DNA from: Streptomyces sp. APSN-46.1 | Lineage (GTDB): Bacteria > Actinomycetota > Actinomycetes > Streptomycetales > Streptomycetaceae | Length of the DNA: 64,000 nt | Assembly: GCF_022815725.1 (NCBI RefSeq) | Contig: NZ_JALGRF010000003.1 | Span: 186,001 to 250,000 of the forward strand | Direction of reading: 5' to 3' | Shown: positions 58,128-64,000 of the stretch, piece by piece | Position numbering within the stretch: position 1 is the stretch's first letter | How the letters are laid out: each line of letters starts with the position of its first letter | Program-made: the position numbers and the translations under genes | Notes under the pieces: generated by a model | The model's database searches: none | What the model saw: only the letters and a program-made list of their open reading frames with translations | Told to the model about the DNA's origin: nothing

Positions 58128-59212
58128 GTTCCCCGGTCCGGGTGGCCGTGGTGGGCCTCGGCTGGGCGGGACGGTCGATCTGGCTGTCCCGCCTGGTGGC
58201 CCACCCGGCTTTCGAGGTGACCGCGGTGGTGGACCCCTCCCCCATCGCGCAGGAGATCGCCGCCGAGACCGGGGCGGGCGTGCTCGCCCTCGCCGACATC
58301 GACGAACTGACCCCCGGCCTCGCGGATCTCGCCATCGTCGCCGTGCCCAACCACCTGCACAGCAAGGTCGCCTGCCGGCTGCTGAGCCGGGGCATACCGG
58401 TCTTCCTGGAGAAGCCGGTATGCCTGAACTCGGCCGAGGCGGACGAGCTCGCCGCCGCCGAGCGGGACGGCGGCGCCGTCCTGCTCGCCGGCAGCGCCGC
58501 ACGCTACCGCGCCGACGTGATGGCGCTGCGTGAGGCCGCCGGGGGCCTGGGCCCGATCCGGCACATCGACGTCTCCTGGGTCCGCGCCCGGGGTGTCCCG
58601 GACGCCGGCGGCTGGTTCACCCAGAGCCGGCTGTCGGGCGGCGGCGCACTCGTCGACCTCGGCTGGCACCTGATGGACACGGTCTCACCCCTGCTGGGCC
58701 GGGCCGAGTACGAGGAGGTCGTCGGCTCCGTCTCCGGTGACTTCATCGCGGCCGCTTCGCACGGCGCCTCCTGGCGCCACGAGGACGCGCCGCCGTCGTC
58801 GTCGGGCGGTGACGTGGAGGACACCGCGCGCGGCTTCCTGGTCACGGGCGACGGCGTCTCCGTCTCGCTGCGCGCCAGCTGGGCCTCGCACGAGGCGCTG
58901 GACAGCACGGTGCTCAAGGTCGAGGGCGGTTCGGGAACCGCCACCCTCCGCTGCACCTTCGGCTTCAGCCCCAACCGCGCGGTCGGTGCGGAGCTGTCCC
59001 TGACGAGGGCGGGAGAGACCGTGCCGATCCCGTTCGACGAGGAACCGATCGGTGCGGAGTACGACCGCCAGCTCGACGCACTGCCCGCCCTGCTCGCCGA
59101 TCCCGAGGCCCGGGGCAGGGCGGTCGAGGACACCCGGCGGACCATCGCCGTGATCGAACGCATCTACACCTCGGCGCGCCGGGGGCAGCGGGTGCTGTCG
59201 TCCGCCCGCTGA
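58124..59212 (+). CDS. Gfo/Idh/MocA oxidoreductase (RifL type)
   Basis: 362 residues. N-terminal Rossmann motif VRVAVVGLGWAGRSIWLSRLV and catalytic Lys in FLEKPVCLNSAEA (EKP motif). In AHBA pathways RifL oxidises a UDP-glucose-type substrate at C3 so that RifK can transaminate it. It overlaps the AHBA synthase gene by 4 bp, consistent with the RifK-RifL complex. GTG start. Confidence 0.9.
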   Translation: MSSPVRVAVVGLGWAGRSIWLSRLVAHPAFEVTAVVDPSPIAQEIAAETGAGVLALADIDELTPGLADLAIVAVPNHLHSKVACRLLSRGIPVFLEKPVCLNSAEADELAAAERDGGAVLLAGSAARYRADVMALREAAGGLGPIRHIDVSWVRARGVPDAGGWFTQSRLSGGGALVDLGWHLMDTVSPLLGRAEYEEVVGSVSGDFIAAASHGASWRHEDAPPSSSGGDVEDTARGFLVTGDGVSVSLRASWASHEALDSTVLKVEGGSGTATLRCTFGFSPNRAVGAELSLTRAGETVPIPFDEEPIGAEYDRQLDALPALLADPEARGRAVEDTRRTIAVIERIYTSARRGQRVLSSAR

Positions 59213-59260
59213 GGGACGTCCTCGCAACCACACGCACCCACCGTCTTCTGGGAGATCCCC

Positions 59261-59956
59261 GTGAACACTGGTACAGCCCTGACCACCGCCCCCCGCACCC
59301 CCGCGTTCGAACACCCCAAGAGCGTGATCGTCTTCGATCTCGACGGAGTGATCGTGGACAGCTTCCCGGTCATGCGTGAAGCCTTCACCATCGCCTACGC
59401 CGAGGTCGTCGGTGACGGAGAGGCCCCGTTCGAGGAGTACGAGCGCCACCTCGGCCGATATTTTCCCGACATCATGAACATCATGGGCCTGCCGCTGGAG
59501 ATGGAAGGGCCGTTCGTCCGGGAGAGCTATCGCCTCGCCGGCCGGGTACCCCTCTTCCCCGGCGTCCGTCAGGTCCTGGAGGAGCTGCGCGAGCGCGGCT
59601 TCAGGACCGCGATCGCCACCGGCAAGGCCGGTGACCGCGCCCGGCACCTGCTCACACAGCTCGACGTCATCCACCTGTTCGACCACGTCATCGGCTCGGA
59701 CGAGGTGGCCCGGGCCAAGCCTGCGCCGGACATCGTCCTGCACGCCCTCGACCTGCTCGGGGCGCGTGCCGAGGAAGCCCTGATGCTCGGTGACGCGGTC
59801 ACCGACATCGCCGCCGCCCGCGGCGCCGGGGTGACCGCGGTGGCCGCACTGTGGGGAGAGTCGGACTCGGCCGACCTGCTCGCCGTCTTCCCGGACGCGG
59901 CCCTCGACGAGCCGGCCGAGCTGCTCGCCCTGCTGCCGGCCGTGGTGACCAGCTGA
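59261..59956 (+). CDS. HAD-family phosphatase (RifM type)
   Basis: 231 residues. HAD motifs: DLDGVIVDS (nucleophile Asp), IATGK (Thr/Ser motif II), KPAPDIVLHAL (Lys) and LGDAVTDIAAARGAG (acidic pair). This is a phosphoglycolate-phosphatase-like subgroup. In AHBA clusters RifM-type phosphatases work with RifK/L to make kanosamine. Third gene of the operon. Confidence 0.9.
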   Translation: MNTGTALTTAPRTPAFEHPKSVIVFDLDGVIVDSFPVMREAFTIAYAEVVGDGEAPFEEYERHLGRYFPDIMNIMGLPLEMEGPFVRESYRLAGRVPLFPGVRQVLEELRERGFRTAIATGKAGDRARHLLTQLDVIHLFDHVIGSDEVARAKPAPDIVLHALDLLGARAEEALMLGDAVTDIAAARGAGVTAVAALWGESDSADLLAVFPDAALDEPAELLALLPAVVTS

Positions 59957-60156
59957 CCCTTCCCTCCCCCCACTTCCCCCACTCCCGCCGGAGGCGGCTG
60001 TTCGGCGCCCGGCACCCGGCACCCGGTCCGGTCCACGGCACCCCCGTGGACCGGACCAGCGCGTTGCCGCGGTGGGTGCACGGTTCCCGTCCAGTGACGT
60101 GCCCTCCCCGATAGTGGCGCCGCGGCCGGTGGACGGTCATCACCATTGGGGGAGCA

Positions 60157-62898
60157 ATGCTTGTCGAACGTGCCGAACATCTGGACCGCCTGCGGCTGAT
60201 CCAGGAAGAGTCCCGGGCCGGCAAGGGCCGGATGGTGCTGCTCGAAGGCCCGTCCGCGGCGGGCAAGACAGAACTCCTGCACGTGTTCGCCGACCAGGCC
60301 GAGGCGGCCGGATTCCAATTGCTGCACGCCGTCTGCTCCCGGTCGGACCAGGACCTCCCGTTCGGCGTCGCCAAGCAGCTCCTGCGTGCCGCGGGCCTGT
60401 CCACCGAGCGCCTCTCGCCCGCCGCCGAGGCCGCCGAAGACGGCGCGGGCACCGATCTCACCCACTCCGTGGACGAGTTGTGCACCGCACTGCTCGAACA
60501 TTCCGACCGCGAGCCGCTGCTGCTCGCCGTCGATGACGCCCAGTACGCCGACGCCCCCTCGCTGCGCGTCCTGCTGCACCTCTCCCGCCGGCTCCGCTCG
60601 GCCCGGATCACCGTCCTGCTCGTCGAGAACACCGACATCGCCTCACCCCACCGGCTGCTCAAGGCCGAGCTGCTGCGCAACCCCCGGCTGTCCCGGATCC
60701 GGGTCGCACCGCTCACCGAGGAGGGCTCCACCGAGTTCCTCGTACGCCGTCTCGGGCCCCGTTCCGCCGAGCGGCACGCCGCTGAGCTGCACGCGGTCAG
60801 CGGCGGCAACCCGCTGCTGCTCGGTGCCCTCGCCGACGACCGGGACAGCGGCCACGATGACGCCCGCGGCTACGGCCTCGCCCTGCTCAGCTGCCTACAC
60901 CGCGGGGAGGCGACCTTCCTGGCCGTCGCCCGCGCCGTGGCCGTGCTGGACACCGACGCCACCCCCGACGGCGTGGCCGCCCTCGCGGCCATGGAACGGG
61001 AGACCGTGGAGGCGACCCGGCGCACCATGGCCGTCGCCGGACTGCTCACCGACGAGGGCGAGCTGCGGCACCCCCGCGCCCGGGCCGCCGTACTGGAGGA
61101 CATCGCGCCGCGCGAGCGCTCCACACTGCACCAGCGGGCCGCGCGGCTGCTGTACGAGGGCGGCGCGGAGGCGAACCGGGTCGCCCGTCACCTGTTGGAG
61201 GCCGGCCGGGCCGACCAGCCGTGGGCCGTCCAGGTGCTGCTCGACGCCGCCGACCACGAGCGCTTCGCCGACCGCCCGGACACCGCGACGGCCTGCCTTG
61301 AACTGGCCCACCGCTCAAGCGGCGACAAGCAGGAGCGGGCCACGGTGCTGGCCCGGCTCACCCACACCGCCTTCCAGCGCGATCCCTCGGCGGCCCTGCG
61401 CCATCTGGCCTCGCTGCTCGCCGCGGAGCAGGCCGGCCACCTCGCCTTCCACGAATCCACCCTGCTGCTGCGCCAGCTCCTGTGGCACGGCCGCACCCAG
61501 GAGGCGGCCACGCTGCTCGACCGGATGCGGTCCGGCGCCGCCGACCGGTCCACCGGACCCGGCTCCGAACTGGCCGACCTGGAACAGTGGCTGTCGTGGG
61601 CCCACCCCTCGCTGGCCCGGCCGGTCGGCACGAGCAACGCCGCCGCACAGCGGGGCGGAACCGTCGTGACGCTGCGCAGCGACCCGTGGCTCGGCCGCGC
61701 CGCGGCCCTCGCCGACCAGCTGGCCCGCAACCGCCCCGGTGCGGCCGAGCGGGCCGAGCAGGTGCTGTGGGACCTCCGGCTGAGCCGGGGCGCGAGCTGG
61801 GCCGACGACACCGCCATGCTCGCGCTGCTGGCCCTGCTGCAGTACGGCAGCGCCGACCACGCGGCGGACTGGTGCGAGCGGCTGATCACCGATGCCCAGG
61901 AGCGCTCCGCGACGACCTGGCAGGCCGTGTTCACGGGCATCCGGGCAGAGATCGCGGTGCGCCAGGGCGATCTGACCGCAGCCGTGGACTGTGCCCAGGA
62001 GGCGTTGGCCGTGCTGCCCCTCAAGTCCTGGGGCGTGATGGCCGGACTGCCGCTCAGCAGCCTGATCGTCGCCACCACCCGGCTCGGCCAGTACGAGGAG
62101 GCGTCCCGCCACCTCGCCCAGTCGGTGCCGGACGCCCTGTACGAGAGCTGGTTCGGCCTGTCGTACCTGGAGGCCCGCGGCGTCCTGCACCTGGCGACGA
62201 ATCACCACCACGCCGCCCTCGCCGACTTCCTGTCCTGCGGTGAACTCCAGCGCGGCTGGGGCGTCGACACGACGGGACCGGTTCCCTGGCGGGTGGGGGC
62301 AGCCGAGGCCTGCGTCCGGCTGGGCAACACGGACCGCGCCCGCCAGCTGGTCCACGAGCAGCTCGCGCGCCCCGGCGCCGGGAACGCGCGTACTCGCGGT
62401 CTGGCCCTGCGGCTCTACGCGGCGACCAGCCAGCCTGGACGCGGCCTCCAGCAGCTCACCGAGTCCCTGGAGCTCCTGGAGTCCGCCGGTGACCGGTACG
62501 AACAGGCCCGGGTACTGGGTGACATGAGCCGTACGTACTACGCGCTCGGCGAGCACCGCAGGGCGCGGACGCTGTTCCGCCAAGGCCTGCACGTGGCCCA
62601 TGCCTGCAAGGCCCACCCGCTGGCCCAAGAGCTTCTGTCGGGCTCCGCCGAACAGCCCGCGGTGGTGTCCACAACCGCGACGGACCCGCTCACCGACGTC
62701 CTCGAACTCAGCGGGTCCGAGAAGCGGGTGGCCTCCCTCGCGGTCATGGGTTACACCAACCGGGAGATCGCCGCGAAGCTCTACATCACCGCGAGCACCG
62801 TGGAGCAACACCTCACCCGCGTCTACCGCAAGCTCCGGGTGAAGCGGCGCCAGGACTTGCCCGCCGACCTCTGGATGAACGCCACCCGGGCCGGCTGA
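60157..62898 (+). CDS. LAL-family LuxR transcriptional regulator
   Basis: 913 residues, the typical length of large ATP-binding LuxR regulators. N-terminal P-loop LLEGPSAAGKTELL (GPSAAGKT at 31-38), Walker B LLLAVDDAQYADAPSLRVLLHL, a long helical TPR-like middle, and a C-terminal LuxR HTH (LSGSEKRVASLAVMGYTNREIAAKLYITASTVEQHLTRVYRKLRV). LAL proteins such as RifZ, GdmRI/II and PikD activate macrolide and ansamycin clusters, so this is a probable second positive regulator. No in-frame TTA codon was seen. A GC-rich terminator follows. Confidence 0.92.
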   Translation: MLVERAEHLDRLRLIQEESRAGKGRMVLLEGPSAAGKTELLHVFADQAEAAGFQLLHAVCSRSDQDLPFGVAKQLLRAAGLSTERLSPAAEAAEDGAGTDLTHSVDELCTALLEHSDREPLLLAVDDAQYADAPSLRVLLHLSRRLRSARITVLLVENTDIASPHRLLKAELLRNPRLSRIRVAPLTEEGSTEFLVRRLGPRSAERHAAELHAVSGGNPLLLGALADDRDSGHDDARGYGLALLSCLHRGEATFLAVARAVAVLDTDATPDGVAALAAMERETVEATRRTMAVAGLLTDEGELRHPRARAAVLEDIAPRERSTLHQRAARLLYEGGAEANRVARHLLEAGRADQPWAVQVLLDAADHERFADRPDTATACLELAHRSSGDKQERATVLARLTHTAFQRDPSAALRHLASLLAAEQAGHLAFHESTLLLRQLLWHGRTQEAATLLDRMRSGAADRSTGPGSELADLEQWLSWAHPSLARPVGTSNAAAQRGGTVVTLRSDPWLGRAAALADQLARNRPGAAERAEQVLWDLRLSRGASWADDTAMLALLALLQYGSADHAADWCERLITDAQERSATTWQAVFTGIRAEIAVRQGDLTAAVDCAQEALAVLPLKSWGVMAGLPLSSLIVATTRLGQYEEASRHLAQSVPDALYESWFGLSYLEARGVLHLATNHHHAALADFLSCGELQRGWGVDTTGPVPWRVGAAEACVRLGNTDRARQLVHEQLARPGAGNARTRGLALRLYAATSQPGRGLQQLTESLELLESAGDRYEQARVLGDMSRTYYALGEHRRARTLFRQGLHVAHACKAHPLAQELLSGSAEQPAVVSTTATDPLTDVLELSGSEKRVASLAVMGYTNREIAAKLYITASTVEQHLTRVYRKLRVKRRQDLPADLWMNATRAG

Positions 62899-62917
62899 TC
62901 CCCCACCCGGCCCGACC

Positions 62918-62947
62918 GGCCCCGGACCCCCGCAGGGGTCCGGGGCC
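62918..62947. terminator. Terminator between LAL and flavin monooxygenase genes
   Basis: Perfect 13-bp stem GGCCCCGGACCCC/GGGGTCCGGGGCC with loop CGCA, between converging genes. Confidence 0.8.
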
Positions 62948-62970
62948 CTCCGTCGTCAACACGGGAGGGT

Positions 62971-64000
62971 CTACGCTCCGGCCGGAACCCGGGTCCCGGC
63001 GAGGACATCGCGGACGGCGCCGATCAGGGCGGCGGTGTCCGCACGGCCGGCGGCGGCCCCGTAGACGTAGAAGTCGGGCCTGATCAGCACCGACGTCGCG
63101 GCGGTCTCGGCCAGGAACGGCAGGTACACGTCGTCCACGTCCACCACCGCGTGCTCGCCCGCCTCCTCGGCCGGGGTGCCGGCCGGCAGGACCTGGGCCA
63201 CGTGCGCGCCGAGCTCGTCCAGGTAGGCCCGGTCGGCGGCGTCGAGCAGCTGGTCCGGGGCCTCGGTCGTCAGCAGGACGAAGCCCAGGCCGACCACACT
63301 GTCGAACAGCCCCGTCTCCCCGGCCCGCGCCACCCGCGCCTGCGGCGAGAGGGCGCCTGCCGGGCGGGCCGGCCGGCCCTTGCCGCCCAGCTTCAGGAAG
63401 CCGCGGGCCAGCGGCTGCAACGGAGAACGCTGCTGGGAGGGCACGCCTGTTGCGGCCGCCCGCTGCGCGGAGGCGAGCATCACCGTGTCCCGGTCGGCGG
63501 CCGCCTTGGGATCCGTCTGGCAGATGATCTTGCCGAGGTTCACGGACATCCCGATGGCGTGCTTGACGTGGGTCCGGCGCTCCTCCTGGTAGTCGTCCAG
63601 CAGTTCCGTGCCGGCCCGGCCGTCCAGGAGCGCGTCCAGCCGCCAGGCCAGCGCGTTCGCGTCACGGAAACCGGACGACATGCCCTGGCCCGCGAACGGG
63701 GGCATGACGTGCGCGGCGTCTCCGGCCAGCACCAGGCGACCCGCGTGCCACTTCTCGGCGGCGCCCGCCCGGAAGCTGTAGACGTGGTGCCGGCGCAGCG
63801 TGGCGTTGTCCTGGTTGATGTCGAACAGTTCCAGCAGCCGCCACGCGCTCTCCGGCGTGTTGAGCCCCTCGACGGTCTCCCCGGCCACGCGCATGAACTC
63901 GTAGCGCCGGTTTCCGGGGCCGGCCGACACCGAGGTGCGCGGCCGGGCCGGGTCGCAGATCTGCAGGTTGTTCGGCTTGAACTCCCGCCCGTCGTGATGG
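62971..64000 (-). CDS. FAD-dependent aromatic monooxygenase (RifOrf19/GdmM-like), N-terminus outside window
   Basis: Flavin hydroxylase of the 3-(3-hydroxyphenyl)propionate hydroxylase (MhpA) group. The frame is open to the right edge, so the N-terminal FAD motif is missing; at least 343 residues are present. The internal FAD/substrate motif LVLAGDAAHVMPPFAGQGMSSGFRDANALAWRLDALL is clear. A C-terminal thioredoxin-like region ends SVLIRPDFYVYGAAAG. In ansamycin pathways homologues oxidise the AHBA-derived ring, during or after chain extension, to give naphthoquinone or benzoquinone products. That is inference for this gene. Confidence 0.88.
   Translation of the reverse strand, partial: HHDGREFKPNNLQICDPARPRTSVSAGPGNRRYEFMRVAGETVEGLNTPESAWRLLELFDINQDNATLRRHHVYSFRAGAAEKWHAGRLVLAGDAAHVMPPFAGQGMSSGFRDANALAWRLDALLDGRAGTELLDDYQEERRTHVKHAIGMSVNLGKIICQTDPKAAADRDTVMLASAQRAAATGVPSQQRSPLQPLARGFLKLGGKGRPARPAGALSPQARVARAGETGLFDSVVGLGFVLLTTEAPDQLLDAADRAYLDELGAHVAQVLPAGTPAEEAGEHAVVDVDDVYLPFLAETAATSVLIRPDFYVYGAAAGRADTAALIGAVRDVLAGTRVPAGA

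Overview
The window is actinobacterial, most likely Streptomyces. It is uniformly very GC-rich with GC-rich third codon positions. The left 20 kb carries a typical Streptomyces core block: acs, nhaA, nth, a crp-type regulator, two ArsA-like ATPases, a wblA-type WhiB gene and a class A PBP. As I remember it, this order matches the SCO3563-SCO3580 neighbourhood of S. coelicolor. The later regions hold an actinomycete integrative and conjugative element (AICE) and an ansamycin-type biosynthetic locus.

Region 1 (1-20.3 kb, core genome). It holds the 3' end of acetyl-CoA synthetase, an NhaA antiporter, a holin-like membrane protein coupled to an epoxide-hydrolase-like enzyme, and a minus-strand operon nth / CoA-pyrophosphatase-like NUDIX / MarP-like membrane serine protease. 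Crp, a nucleotidyltransferase, an MBL-fold/NUDIX operon, RidA, a DUF4177-like protein, paired ArsA-like ATPases, WblA, PBP, a YqeY-like protein and a metallophosphoesterase follow. The block ends at an intact tRNA-Pro(CGG). Several near-perfect stem-loop terminators separate the units.

Region 2 (20.3-35.8 kb, mobile element). A pSAM2-like AICE of about 15.5 kb sits in the 3' end of the tRNA-Pro gene. A perfect 43-bp direct repeat marks attL (20253-20295) and attR (35768-35810). From the left it carries int, xis, a RecA-like helicase, a Prim-Pol primase (a replication module other than rolling-circle RepSA), accessory genes, a TraB/FtsK-type translocase, spread-type membrane proteins, a GGDEF protein, an XRE/DUF5919-like regulator, a Pif-like NUDIX protein, an HD-domain protein and a GntR-family repressor with two DNA-binding domains. 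The non-coding DNA is rich in structured repeats: a GGTGTC array beside traB, three copies of a CTGTCCGG octamer array, and a duplicated hairpin leader in front of two gene blocks.

Region 3 (35.8-42.3 kb). This holds a SulP transporter, an NDH-2-like oxidoreductase next to an ECF41-like sigma factor, a methyltransferase, decayed-looking DNA and a FAD-dependent oxidoreductase.

Region 4 (42.3-64 kb, antibiotic locus). The genes match the 3-amino-5-hydroxybenzoate (AHBA) starter pathway and ansamycin tailoring. They are aminoDHQ synthase (RifG type), kanosamine kinase (RifN type), a type I dehydroquinase (instead of the usual type II RifJ), AHBA synthase (RifK), its partner oxidoreductase (RifL), a phosphatase (RifM) and an amide synthase (RifF). 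They are accompanied by a type II thioesterase, a Tat-exported bicovalent-flavin oxidase, an MFS exporter and a RifOrf19-like flavin monooxygenase that runs off the right edge. Regulators are an AfsR/SARP protein with an in-frame TTA codon, a divergent XRE/NB-ARC protein and a LAL-type LuxR protein. A protein resembling stand-alone lantibiotic-dehydratase C-terminal domains is co-transcribed with aminoDHQ synthase. No PKS and no aminoDAHP synthase (RifH) lie inside the window, so the product cannot be named.
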